NCBI GenBank assembly: GCA_015179125.1
Contig: WHVA01000003.1
Location: 594,001-658,000, forward strand
Direction of reading: 5' to 3'
Source: Gautieria morchelliformis
Taxonomy: Eukaryota; Basidiomycota; Agaricomycetes; Gomphales; Gomphaceae
DNA length: 64,000 nt
Positions 40,935 through 53,000 of the stretch are shown piece by piece. How positions within the stretch are numbered: position 1 is the stretch's first letter; the number at the start of each line of letters is the position of its first letter. Below the pieces are notes generated by a model. It was not told the DNA's origin and made no database searches. It worked only from the letters and a program-made list of their open reading frames with translations. Made by a program: the position numbers and the translations under genes.

Positions 40935-41433
40935 TGTTGGGTGCATTTATGCTCCTGCACCAAAATCAAGCATAGTATATTCGATTTATTGTATGGTGTT
41001 CCAGTCTCTTCTCACATTGTTCTTGTACCATGCATCCATTTCTCTGATTATTTTCGAAATTTTCCAGTCACTCCCTACCTCTCCATTTTATTTTGTTATT
41101 TCTATTTTCACAAGCGGCTGCACCCAGCGGAATCTGAAATGACTTCGACGCGCGAGCTCTTGGGCGCTAAAGGGCCGGGTAGTAGTACATGCACAGTGAG
41201 CCAGATTTCCCCCTCTCTCAGTGACAACTAAATTCACTGAGAGAGGCAAGTAAATTAGTCTAGTGTTCTTTCGATTTATTGACCTAGAAATCCTCTGTAG
41301 TGAATTAATTTCTAGGTAGTGTATAATATATTTATAGTGACAACTAAATTCACTGAGAGAGTGAATTAATTTCTAGTCTATTCTTTTGAGCCACAAGTCC
41401 ATACCTACTGCCTATAATTCCTGTCCTCTACAG
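40935..41433 (+). repeat. 5' LTR of copia F
   Basis: It runs from TGTTGGGTGCATTTATG to CCTCTACA. It contains a 12-bp-arm hairpin at 41213-41245 (CTCTCTCAGTGA / TCACTGAGAGAG), partly repeated near 41338. Confidence 0.93.
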
Positions 41434-41446
41434 GGTTATGGGCCCC
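41434..41446 (+). other. Primer binding site: half of initiator tRNA-Met
   Basis: GGGTTATGGGCCC follows the LTR directly and is the exact complement of the anticodon arm sequence GGGCCCATAACCC of eukaryotic initiator tRNA-Met. Copia-type elements prime from an initiator tRNA cleaved in the anticodon loop. Confidence 0.8.
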
Positions 41447-42135
41447 GGAGACACTTCTGAGAAGCTATTGGGTGTTTAGAAGCTTGCTACTGATGGAAGT
41501 AATTGGCCATTGTGGCGAGCCACTCTCATCAGCTATTTCGAGTCCAAAAATCTACTCAAGCATGTAGAAGGGAGAGTCACTCGACCTCCTGATCCTCCAG
41601 TTATGCCCCCAGGCCATATTCTTACAGAAGCTGAGGAAACTCAGATGGATAAGGCTGAGGAGAAGCTGGAGAGATATCTTCCTTGAGAAGGACAAGCCAA
41701 GACCCAAATTATCGTCTCAGTGTCAGAGTCATTAGCTCTGATGCTACAGAAACAAAAGACAGCAAAAGGGACTTGGGATGCATTGGTCAATGAAATGACC
41801 AAAAAGCCCAAGATGGTCCTCACCAGCCTGCAGAGACAACTCCGTAGTATGAGATGTCCTGAGGATGGAGACTTGAGAGATCATTTGGACAAGGCCCAAG
41901 ACCTATATGCTCGTCTTAATGAGATGGGAGCCAGAGTTTCTGAAGAAGAATTTATGGACATTATCCTTGCGTCACTTCCACCATCCTATGAGGCAGTCAT
42001 GAACGCCCTTACCACTTCGCTTGAAGAATGCGGGAAGCCATTAGTCCCTGATGATATTATTAGGGTACTAAAGGCTCAGTATGACAGGAAGAAAACACTC
42101 CCGCAAGAAGGTGTTTATTGGTTCATCTACTAAGA
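41446..42135 (+). pseudogene. Gag of copia F
   Basis: UBN2-type copia Gag: ATDGSNWPLWRATLISYFES, KTAKGTWDALVNEMTKKP, LTSLQRQLRSMRC and FMDIILASLPPSYEAVMNAL are visible. In-frame stops occur near 41477 and 41684. A zinc knuckle (CTNCKKPGHSIENC) follows near 42165 in a shifted frame, then a Lys-rich stretch. Confidence 0.85.
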
Positions 42136-45100
42136 AGGACCAGAAGGGCAGAAGGCGCATATATGCACCAACTGCAAAAAGCCTGGACATTCCATCGAAA
42201 ATTGCTGGGCTAAAGGAGGTGGTAAAGAAGGTCAAGGACCACGTCAGAAGAAAAAAGCCAAAGGCAAGAAGAAGAAGAAGAAGGGTAAAGCAAAAGCGAA
42301 TGTTGCCGAAGAAGAGTCCTCTTCTGAGGAAAGTGGTGATGGGCATCTTGCCTTCACCAATTTCGACGAGTGCTCTAATTTCAATTGAGCACATCCTCAG
42401 GAGTTATAGTCATACTCGACACCGGAACGACATCGCATATGACTCCTCAAAAAATTTATTGAGGAACTACTGTCAATTCTCACAGCCGAGGACTATCCGA
42501 GCAGCCAACAAAGGCACCTTTGATGCCTTCGGTTCAGGACTGCTCGTATTATCCAATAAGGTTGGAGATAAAACAGTAGAAGTCACTTTGCAAGATACAT
42601 ACTATGCACCAAAAATTGCTGCTACCCTCGTCTCGATCGGTCGGTGCGATGATGCTGGCTACAATATTCGACTCGGTGGCCAGAAATGCACAATATCTAA
42701 CACTGCTGGAAAGGTATTGATGCAAGCACCGAAGGTCAATGGCTTATATCGACTAGACCTCCAGTCACCAAGTGCTCAAGCCCATATGTGTTTGTCTGCC
42801 ATGGAAATTCATCAAAAAATGGGGCAATCTCACAGAAGTCCCTACAACATCTATTAAATCTGGCATGATATTGGGCATTGAACTGAGCTCCACAGGCGAT
42901 AGAATTGTCTGTGATGCGTGTATTCAAGCCAAGATTGCACGCAAACCTCTTCCTCGAGAACCCAGAGACGAACATCAAAATTCGGTGACAGAATTTATTC
43001 TGATGTCTGGGGACCTGCAAGACACCTCACGATCGATAAAAGTCATATTATGTCTCCTTTATCGATGACTACTCAAGAGAATCGGTGATCTATCTCATGG
43101 CGAACAAATCAGAAGCATTCTCAAAGTACAAGCTCTATGAGGCTTTAATGCTTCGACAGAGAAATGTGCACATCAAGGCACTTGTTTCTGATCGAGGGGG
43201 CGAGTATACGAGCTCTGAATTCGAACAGCATCTAGCCAAACAAGGCACGAAGCATCAGTTGACGGTACACACACACCAGAGTCTAATGGTGTTGCCGAAC
43301 GTCTGAACGAACTCTCACTGAGAGAACTCGTGCCATGCTGTTGGAATCAGGCCTTCCTAAGATATTATGGGGCTATGCGATACAGCATGCCAATTATCTT
43401 AGGAACAGGATGCATACAAGAGCTCTACCGATAAAACGCCCTACGAGATGATTCACCATGAGAAACCGAATCTCAAAGACATTCACGCGTGGGGAACTGA
43501 AGTCTACGTTAAGTCACTCAGGGAGATAAATTGGCAGCTCGTGCCAAGAGAGCTCGGTGGATAGGAATTTCTGCGCAGAGTCATGGTCATTATTTTATTG
43601 GCCTGACTCGCACAAAGTTTCTGTCAGGGAACATTGTGTTTGATTCAGAGATGAAGAAGGGAAAGGTCCCAATCATTTCTATTGAGGAATCCAAGCTACC
43701 TACGTCTAGAGAGGAGAAGAAGGCCATTCCGGCATCAGTCCTGTGCCGGTCGCTTAGTCAGCGAAGAGGCAAAGATCGAAGAAATTGATGAAAGTGCACC
43801 AGAGGAATATCTTGAAGAGCTGCAACCTATTCAGGGAGTTGATGACAGACCTAGAGAAGCTGAACCGATAAGGAGAAGCGAAAGGATCGTCAACAACAAG
43901 TGCAGCCGGCCCCAAAGGTCCCGTAACAAGATCTCAAACTCAGAGACAAGCTGGCGCACATATGACTACGCTAGCTTACGAGGACGTTGAGGACCATAAA
44001 GAAGTTTATTCGACCAAGAATTATCCTCCGAGATTGATGGCATCAGTAGCTATGAGTGTGCCATCAGTGCGTTTCCAACCGACGGTCAAAACAATAACAA
44101 GGCGCCGGATTTGAGTCAAATTGAACCTAGCAATGCAGACGAAGCTCTGAATAATCCTATGTGGAAGAAATCAATGGACAAAGAGTACGAGGCCCTAATC
44201 GACAAGGAGTGTGGGAACAGCCAAACCACCTCCTGGAGCCAATATTGTCGGTAATAAATGGGTCTACCTTTGGAAGCGTAATCCAGAAGGGAAACCAATA
44301 ATGCCTAAATCGAGAATGGTCGCCCAAGGCTTCACACAGAAGTTTGGAGTCACTATGATGAGACATACTCACCTGTTGCTCGGTTATCCTCCCTACGGAT
44401 CATATGCGCCATTGCTGCTAGGAACGACTGGCCTATTCATCAAATGGATGTGGACTATGCATACCTCAATGCTACGTTGCCTGAACCTATTTACATGAAG
44501 CAGCCGTATGGATATGAGTCCGGAGACAAAGATGAAGTGCTACTTTTGAAGAAAGCACTCTACGGCCTCAAACAATCTGGAAGGGAATGGTACAAACGTC
44601 TAAGTGGTGAATTCCACAAGTTAGGATTCACTACGTCAGCCACAGATGGGGCTGTATTTTATAGACGTGGCGGAAAGGGGCATGTGATCATTGCAACAGC
44701 TGTGGACGACCTTACCATCACAGCTGAGAATCAGTCAGTCCTGGATGAAGTCAAACGAGATCTTGCTCAGGTCTTCAGTATGAAAGATCTAGGCGAGATT
44801 CATTGGCTATTAACCTCAAAATCGAAAGAGACTGGCAGAAGAAAACCATTGCAATTTCACAACCCGCATACATCGAGAAGATCATCAAAAAATTCAATCT
44901 CGAAGATGCGAAAACTTATGCTAGCCTCTTGATCCAGCCATAAAATTATCTAAAGACCAATGTCCTTCTACAGAGAGACGCAAGAAAGCCATGTCGAAGT
45001 TTCCATACAGGCAAGCCATAGGATCACTGATGTGGGCAGCTGTAGCCACTCGACCCGACATTGCATTTGTGGTGTCATTGCTCTCGCAATTCCTCGAAAA

Positions 45101-45656
45101 TCCAGGTGGCACACATTGGAATGCAGTAAAATGTGTCTTCAAATATTTGAAAGGCACGAAGCATTACAAACTCACACTTGGAAGAAATCGAGACGGCTTG
45201 ATGGGGTATTCAGATGTGGATTGGGGTTCACAGAGTCATAGGCGTTCGTATTCGGCATACTTATTTCAGATTGATGGGGGCACTGTTTCATGGAGTTGCC
45301 AGAAACAGTCGATAGTAGCCCTCTCATCAACTGAAACCGAATTCGTCGCCCTGACCCATGCGGGCAAAGAGGCTCTCTAGATGCGCCATTTTATTTCTGA
45401 AATATTCCAACCACTGAACAGACCCATCCAAGTTTATTCAAACAATCAATCAGCCATTACAATCACATATGGCACTCAACAACACACGAGAACCAAACAT
45501 TTCGACATCAGATTCTATTTCCTTCAAGATATAATCAAAATCAAGAAGCCAAGCTCGTTTATTTACCAACCGAACAAATGTTGGCAGATATTCTCACTAA
45601 AGGACTTCCTAGTCCTAGAGTGAAGATCCTCAACGAGAGAATCGGAATATATTAAG
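42136..45656 (+). pseudogene. Pol of copia F (protease, integrase, RT, RNase H)
   Basis: Protease: VILDTGTTSHMTP near 42415 and TYYAPKIAATLVSIGRCDD. Integrase: DVWGPARH, VSFIDDYSRESVIY and VSDRGGEYTSSEF (43180-43220); the Glu region (ESNGVAERL) is readable only across a frameshift near 43280. RT: GANIVGNKWVY, SRMVAQGFTQ, QMDVDYAYLNA across a shift, ALYGLKQSGREWYKRL and AVDDLT where YVDDL is usual. RNase H: FPYRQAIGSLMWAAVATRPD and SSTETEFVALTHAGKEAL, a TAG near 45378, then SNNQSAITI. It ends before the purine tract TTGAGGGGGCG (45658-45668), which is identical to that of element G. Confidence 0.87.
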
Positions 45657-45668
45657 CTTGAGGGGGCG

Positions 45669-46161
45669 TGTTGGGTGCATTTATGCTCCTGCACCAAAAT
45701 CAAGCATAATATATTCGATTTATTGTATGGTGTTTCAATCTCTTCTCACATTTCTTGTACCATGCACCCATTTCTCTGATTATTTTCGAAATTTTCCAGT
45801 CACTCTCTACCTCTCCATTCCATTTTGTTATTTCTATTTTCACAAGCGGCTGCACCCAGCGGAGTCTGAAAGGACTTCGACGCGCGAGCTCTTGGCGCTA
45901 AAGGGCCGGGTAGTAGTACATGCACAGTGAGACAGATTTCCCCCTCTCTCAGTGACAACTAAATTCACTGAGAGGCAAGTAAATTAGTCTAGTGTTCTTT
46001 CAATTTATTGACCTAGAAATTCTCTGTAGTGAATTAATTTCTAGGTAGTGTATAATATATTTACAGTGACAACTAAATTCACTGAGAGAGTGAATTAATT
46101 TCTAGTCTATTCTTTTGAGCAACAAGTCCATACCTACTGCCTATAATTCCTGTCCTCTACA
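45669..46161 (+). repeat. 3' LTR of copia F
   Basis: It starts TGTTGGGTGCATTTATG right after the purine tract and ends CTCTACA at 46161. It is close to the 5' LTR with a few substitutions and small deletions. Confidence 0.93.
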
Positions 46162-46311
46162 CTCCAACCATATCTGAGGGCTGGGGCCCGCACATGCCAT
46201 TGTAATACTGGAGCTGGAAAGAGATTGCAAGGATCTAGCCGCCTGGAGCAGTGAGTTACTCGCATGCCTAGCCCACCTAATCTGAGCTGACCTCTCACCC
46301 GCCATCTCTAG

Positions 46312-47003
46312 TTAAAGGGCACCTTGTGATCCGCAAGTTTGTGGCGGATGCAAACGCCCCCGAGACACATGGAGTGCGAATACCCGCAAAAATCAAGCAG
46401 ATGGCCTGTACAATACAAGCTTTCCTACCTGAGGCCGTGCTCATGAGCTGCGAGGTCTCCAGGGCGTTTCTAACCACCAGGCATGGGAATCTGATGTGCC
46501 AGCTCCATGGCAAATTTGCCAAGAAGCGGGTGAACATCCCCGAGGGATCCCGGGGCCATTGGATCACTGGGATGGACATCAATGGACGGTGCATGGGGAA
46601 GTCCAGCAAACAGGCCATACCACGCGGCGAGGGGTTCTGCCATTGCGGGTGCGACGAGGATGCCGTCCTGTTCGAATTCGCCATGTGGAAACGGTGGCGT
46701 GTCTTGGTGCCAGGCGATGCCCCGGGTGCCTACCTGGCCGAGTCCCTACGAGGTCAGGTGATGGATCCCCGAATGCACATATTTGTCAAGGCTGCGTATG
46801 AGAGGGACACAGGCCTCGGACTGAGCGACTGGTGGGCAGAATCACAGAGCCAACGCGAGGCTGCTCATGCCTGGTATGAGAAGGCTGTCCGACACTTCCA
46901 GGAGAAGCTGAGGAACCTGGACACGACCTCGGATGGGGACTTTGTGGTAAGCCAACGCTCCTGTAGTTCATTTGACATGGCACTCATGGATACGGCTTCT
47001 TGA
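46312..47003 (+). CDS. Hypothetical protein fragment with a probable upstream exon
   Basis: The frame runs from the acceptor at 46311 (GCCATCTCTAG) to TGA at 47001. A donor GTGAGT at 46251 gives a 61-bp intron that joins VILELERDCKDLAAWS to IKGHLVIRKFVADANAP in frame. The 5' end is cut by copia F. The protein is about 230 aa, mixed alpha/beta in look, with a Cys cluster GFCHCGCDEDAVLF and a C-terminal helix rich in charged residues (AAHAWYEKAVRHFQEKLRN). I do not recognise the family. Base composition is more G/C-rich than the flanking LTR, as expected of a real coding exon. Confidence 0.45.
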
Positions 47004-47126
47004 CCCCTTAACTCCTCACTGTAGTGTGCGGATGGATAATAGCTACAATTAGAAAATATATGTAGATCATTGGACATGGAACTCATGGATACGGCTTCCT
47101 GACCCCTTAATGCCTCACTGCAGTGA
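46969..47126. repeat. Direct duplication of the 3' end of the hypothetical gene
   Basis: A stretch beginning CATTTGACATGGCACTCATG (46969) and running through CCCCTTAACTCCTCACTG recurs from about 47069 (CATTGGACATGGAACTCATG..). The period is about 100 bp with a few mismatches. The first copy contains the stop codon. Confidence 0.85.
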
Positions 47127-47136
47127 ATCGTACACA

Positions 47137-47405
47137 CACACGGGTGCGGGTGAACCGTAGATGCACATGGCAGACGGTGCAGGTGAACTGTACCGCGCAC
47201 ACGGCGGGTGGTGCAGGTGAACCGGGTGGTGCAGGTAAACCGTACGGCGCACACGGCGGACAGTGCAGGTGAACCGTGCACCCACGCGCCGTACGGTGCA
47301 GGTGAACTGTATGCGCACGTGTCGTACAGTGCGGGTGAACCGTACAGCGGATGGTGCAGGTAAACCGTACGGCACACACGGCGGGCGGTGCAGGTGAACC
47401 ATAGA
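47137..47405. repeat. Minisatellite, unit about 30 bp (GGTGCAGGTGAACCGTA)
   Basis: At least eight degenerate units share GGTGCAGGTGAACCGTA and GCGCACACGGCGG. Open frames across it on the minus strand (Cys/His/Pro-rich) are by-products of the repeat. It marks the right edge of the transposon-rich part. Confidence 0.88.
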
Positions 47406-50068
47406 CTAACGTGTGGGCCGTAATTGCAGGCGTGCCCGTGCACCTTCAGTTGCAGGAGGCTTGCGGTGCATGTGAACCATACTGGAAGCTAAAGAAATGG
47501 TGCACGAGCACCATAGGCTAATTCAAACAAGGGGCAGATAGTGTATTTACAACGGGCTGCATACATATTTACAGCGGGCTGTATACGTTTCATACAGCGG
47601 GCGTCTGGCAGTTGCCCCCCGATATCACGGGAACCCACACCACATGCTACGACAGTCCAGACCACCCCTATAAACCATCCAAGCACACCGAGCCCAACCC
47701 AAGTGCCACACATCCCGAAGTCACGTGATCCAAACAAGGGATGCGACACGATGAGCCAACCCTGCTCATAGCTATACTATGACTCCTATTCCTCCCTAAG
47801 ACCTGTTTCCTTTCACAACTTTATGCTTTACACTCTAACAAATTCTGAACAACATTTGTTGTCACTCCTATCAACACCCATGCGCCGTCCTCCCCATCTC
47901 ACCTACCTATTGTTCTCCTTCCATAGGTATCAGGAACGCCAAGTCCTATTCTTGTCAAATAAATAGTCGAATCTGTGTACTACAATCAGCAGTGAAAACA
48001 CGACTCTTATTTTGCTCTACATCATACTAGCTAGTTCTTGATAGCATCTATTGTATTTTAGATTAAGGTGTCAATTAGTGCCTTTTAACAAGTGAAATCT
48101 ATTGCTCAGTGATTGAAACCACTGTGTTCGCCTCTCTTCTATGTGCTGACTAAGCCCTTCGAGGCGCGTCCAGCACTGATGAATGAGGGTCACATGACCG
48201 CATCGACAGAAGAATGGTGTCGATCCAAGGGATAGTCAAATTAAAAGCATTCGCTTTTAAGGTAGTATAGAGTAAACAGTGATAGTAGACTCTCAACGAA
48301 GATTTGGAATAAACTATCAAGATCTGAGCTCTGTAGCTATCAAACAAGACTACAGTAATTTCAGGAGGCAGAATAATCAATTCTGGATGATTTCGTTCAT
48401 ACATTTGTACTAGCTATTTATACTATATTGATAGTAACTACTAGTGTTCAAGATATTGGATGGATGGGTCGAAAAGCAACTTTGTAACTAAGGGGTGACT
48501 AATTTATAGTCATAAAGTCATGGGGTGATGGGGATGGTGTTAGGATTGTCTGGGCCTTGGAATAGAGATCTGTACCTAGTATACAAAGTCCCTGTCCACA
48601 TGATGTTAAGATAGTAATCAGTCAGACGTGTCATGGGATTCAAATAGAAAATGGATCTGAGTTTACCCTGCCCAGCATATATGCTGGGCTTGGAGATGGG
48701 GCCGCTGTCTCTGTACCCTTCTTGTGGGGCAGCTGATTGAGTATGTATACTGCAGGTGACTTTCTCAGGTCGCTCCACAGCACCCTGTACCCCTGCGCAG
48801 TCTATTATTCTCTGCAGTGTTTGGTGCCCGCACCCCTCAGTGCCTATGGCCTGGCGCCTGTCGACGTCATGGCCGATGCCATCACTCGATAGGCGCGCCG
48901 TCCCTGATCGACCGCACGTGGTCGACGCTCGAACTCCTGTATATCACCCGATCTATGAGTAATATAGCATGTCATAAATTTCGTGTGATCGTCGTCTGCG
49001 CCGACGTCTACCATAAATATAATTTCTGTTTCTTTTGATTTTTCTTTTGATTTTCTTTTCTTTCTTTATTAGTTTCTTTTTATATATAAACGATTTGAAG
49101 TGAAATAATTGCGTTTGTCACAACATTGTAAGACGCATATTCCATCTCCGTCACTGTCTCCCTCCTTGTACCCTTTTAACAGTGTCGACAGGACCCTCCC
49201 TCCTTTTAGTCGGGGTCAGGGAATGCACAACATTCTGGATTCAACTTCCCTTGAAGCTCCAAGAATGCACTTTTCCGTAGGCTATGTCAATGCTATGAAT
49301 CCCAATGTTTGCCTTCGTTGGCGCAACCTTAATTTGTACGCATATATACAGTATATGTACAAGACAATATTAGTACTAAGTCGGATCGATACTAAAGACG
49401 AATATTCCTTAGTTCTATACCTGGGTATTCCATCGGACGGCTTTACAGGGCTTTACCAGCTCTTCAGTTGGCACAAGCAATATGCCATCGACGATGACGA
49501 CGAGCAGCCGGAAGCTTGGGGCGCACGTCGACGGTACGTGATCTTGCATATATGACCGACACCAAGAATGACATTGTATTAAAGCAGCCTATCGTATGCA
49601 GGCATGTATGTATGTGTGATTTATCTACTGTACGTGACGCGCGTTGAGTGTGTCGTGCGTGTGCCTTGTACGGTATAGAGTGTGCGTCATTTGTGGGATT
49701 AAGTCATAGTGTCTGAGGGGGGGGCCGAGGTCGCAGCCTATAAGCTACATGTCAAGAGGAGAAGCAAGAAACGAGATGCGGCAAGAAAAAAAGAGATGCG
49801 ACAAGAGGCGACGAGAAGCATGAGGAGAATTGACCCAAGGGAGACCAAATTAGATGAGAAAGAAAGGAAACAGTCATACTTGACATCCTCCACATTAAAG
49901 TCGTGCTCGCAGTCGTAGCTGGAGGCGTGGTGGTGGTAACGCAACCCAGCCGTAATCGTAATCGTGCCGTCGTAGCATTTCATCCACCGGCGAACCAAGA
50001 AATCAAACGAACTCCCGCCCCGACATACCCTTGGTGCAATCGTATCGTAATCCACCTCGTTTCCTCTC
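47406..50068. other. Gene-poor stretch between the transposon nest and the gene island
   Basis: No LTR, TIR, RNA gene or recognised protein is seen. Notable local features are A/T-rich sequence at 48000-48500, a pyrimidine run at 49030-49090, a 40-bp dispersed repeat at 49182 and a purine-rich stretch at 49745-49875. Frames at 48518-48778 (minus) and 49109-49555 (plus) are open but not recognisable. Confidence 0.45.
49182..49222 (+). repeat. Short dispersed repeat, copy 1 (copy 2 at 60533-60572)
   Basis: GTGTCGACAG(G/A)ACC(C/T)TCCC followed by TCCT..AGTCGG(G/A)GTC(A/G)GGGA is found here and at 60533. Identity is about 85 percent over 40 bp with one small length difference. The edges are not flanked by known ends, so it may be the tip of a larger unrecognised repeat. 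Confidence 0.6.
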
Positions 50069-53000
50069 CTACTCCCCGTCTCTCGACAACACCTCACCCT
50101 CCTCTTCCCCCTCCCTGTCCCCCTCCCCAACACTCCACACCTCCACATTCCCCTTCGCGTCCATCCTCGCGCCGCCAACAGACGCCCTAATCCCATGGGT
50201 GTGCAGCTCCTTCACCTCCGAGAGTCCTATCCCCAGCGAATCCGCCGCGACCCAGATGGGGCGTTGCGGCGTACCGATCGCCGGGTGTGTGAAGGAAGGA
50301 GAGAAAGAGGGATCATTCGCTAGGTACTCGTCTATGAGGGGGTGTGCGTAGGGAGAGGCGTCGGCAGTGGCGGCGTACGGGTGCTCGTGGGTGGCCGATG
50401 TAGCACCGGGGTGCCTGTCGTCTTCTCCATCGCCTTCGTAGCCATCCTCATCTGTATCATCCTTGGAAACCTTCTCTTTACCCACAGCCCCAGCAGCCTT
50501 CCCACCTTTAGCCACGTCCGCACGCGGCGCGCCTGGCATCCCATGCGAACGGTCTGCAAGTGTGAGAGGGAGCGCCTTGAGCAGTGGGGTGTAGGAGGTG
50601 TTGAGGATGTTCTGGAAGAAGGCCTGTGACAGAAAATCAACGCCCACGTGCACAAGAGGTGTCGATTGAGGGTATAATCGGGGTTCAGAGTCGAATCAAA
50701 TCGCAAAAAGAACAGGCAAAGGCCATTCAGACCAAACCACAAGAAGCGCGCCAAAGCGCAAAGCAAAAACACGCACTGTTACAACGATCAAAACAACCAT
50801 GAGCGCGCCCTCGGGCACCGCAGCCTGCTTCCCGCGATCGTTCTGCGCCAGGAAGAAGAGCGCGCAGAGACAAACCTGCAGGGGTACGGAGCGTCAGCAA
50901 GTCATTCCGTCAACACATCAGAGAGGGCAGAGAAAACAGAGAACCCTAAACCCAAACGGCGGATAGAGCACTCCATCACAAGCAGCACACAAAGATCAAA
51001 TGTGAATGTCAACGCAACAACCCACCTGTTGCACATAGACCCCAACAAACACATGATTGATGGCGCGGGGAAAGAAGAGGCCCCCTGAATCGCCAGCGGG
51101 GTTCATCTGGAGCTGCCAGGTGAAGAGGTATTTGTACAGCATATAGAAGAGGAAAAACGTGGCCACGGCGAGGCCATTTATGATGGGAGAGATAACGGAG
51201 TATCCAATTGCTGGGGAAGCGGGACGGGGAACGTAAGAATAGAAGGGGCAGGCGGAAGCGGCACAAAGAGGGGAAGCAATGGGAAGCGGCAACGTGAGGG
51301 AAAAGCATAACACGTCAGCACGAGACACAGCAGCAGAAGAACTACGCTCAAGACTCACTAATAACAACCAACAACGTCACACCGGGCCACAGCGTTCCCC
51401 ACGCAACGTCACGCAGGGTATAGCGAATACTATAGATCGATCGCGGAGTGGAGCCCAGGAGGGTGAGCTTGACGTAGTATATGATGAGTGGGACGATATT
51501 CAGGAAGCCACCCGCGGTGCCAGAGAGGCCTTGGAGAACTATGGACATATCGAGGCGATGGGTAAGGGGAGGGAGGGAGACAAGGGGTATAAGGGCCTAA
51601 CGTACTGATATATGTCAAGAAGAAGGTGCTCGCGTCGGGCAATTTCAGCGCGAGCATAGAAGGGACATTGGCAGGGTTCTTGATTATACCTGGCAGGGCG
51701 GCGATGATGCCAGAGCTGAGAGTGACGATGAGGAAGCCGTGCTAGGGGATAGAGTGCACGGTCAGCAAGTTGCAGAGTACAGTAAACACGATAAGCGCAG
51801 ACTCACGATGACCTGAAACAAGAAGAACCTATCCATCAAGCTGAGCTCTATGCCCACGCGCGTCGGGACGCCCTCGAACCTCGCGAGGAGGCGGAGTACG
51901 ATGGGGAGGAGCATGAAAAGCACGGCAAGGAGCACAGGGGGAAGGATGCCCTGTATGATGCCGGTGATGGCGGGAGGGATCGTGCACAGCCAGGCAAGCC
52001 ACTTGTAGGTTGTGCAGAGGGCGGCGATGTTAGACACGATGCCGATGAAGGCGACTGGGTAGCGGAAGGCAGTGGGTAAGCGTATTCCCGTGGCGGCCAC
52101 ACATACACGTACCTGGAATAGCCCAGACTATGATTAAGCCAATGGTCAAGGCCCAGCTCAGGGCACGCCTGATCCGGGCCTCATATGGGTTAAGTCCAAG
52201 ATTTCCCCACACAACATCTGGGGGTGCCACCTCGATGTATTTGTCGGCCATGCGGAGGGGGCGTCCATCGACTAGTATCTGTGCGGCCATGTGTGCGCCG
52301 ATCTGTTGGTGGAAGAGAATGAAAGCGGAGGAGAGCGGGGGGTAGGACGCCTTGGCGAGTGTTTTCTTCTCCTCGCCGTTACTTTCCTCGTGTGCACCCC
52401 CGGGCAGTTCTCCCTCAGACTCTACAACGGCACGTGCTTGCTCGAGCAGCGCATTCGTCCTGACGATCTCTGCGCGGGCCCAGGTGATCGAGTCTACCTT
52501 TTTCCCGATCAAAGGGAGCGAGAACGGGAGGAACGAGACGGGGAGACGGTGGGTGGGGCGTTTATCGCTTGGGACGAGGTCCTCTGCTTCTCCGGGGCCT
52601 AGTTCTACGTCTGGAGTGTCGGGTGCTTTTTCCCCGCGCTGCTTATGGATCTTGGTAGCCGTCTTTAACAAGGCATTCTCTGCGCTCTCAAGCTTGTTGC
52701 ATGCTGCCATTCGTGCATCATAGACGTCTGGCAAATCCTTCAAGTCCCGGTTGAGCCAAACGCGACGTACGCCGCCAGGCACATGGGAGAAGAGACGAGT
52801 GAGGGCATGGGTAGAAAGATACTGGGAGGGAACGCCGGTGACGAGAACTGTGTTTGCTTGTGGGGTGGAGGAATGCGCGGGGGATATAAGGTGCCGCTGA
52901 CGCGTAGAGACGAAGAGACGCAGCTCGCTCTGGAGCGTATAGAGAATGTAGCCTGGTGGAGTAAGTGAACAATAAGCAACAACCTTAGAGTAAGATGAGG

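Larger units (their letters stand above)
40935..46161 (+). mobile_element. Ty1/copia element F, complete but decayed
   Basis: It has two LTRs (499 and 493 bp), an exact half-tRNA primer site, gag, protease, integrase, RT, RNase H and a polypurine tract, 5227 bp in all. The outer flanks are GGTTG and CTCCA, which do not match. Numerous frameshifts and stops make it inactive. Confidence 0.92.

Noticed and set aside
47107..47443. Cys/His-rich minus-strand proteins
   Set aside because: Produced by the minisatellite in three frames at once; no independent coding evidence.
48518..48778. Minus-strand 86-codon frame
   Set aside because: Open and of plausible composition, but no family, no intron context and no conserved motif recognised.
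49109..49555. Plus-strand 148-codon frame
   Set aside because: Low-complexity start, overlaps the dispersed repeat at 49182, and no domain recognised.
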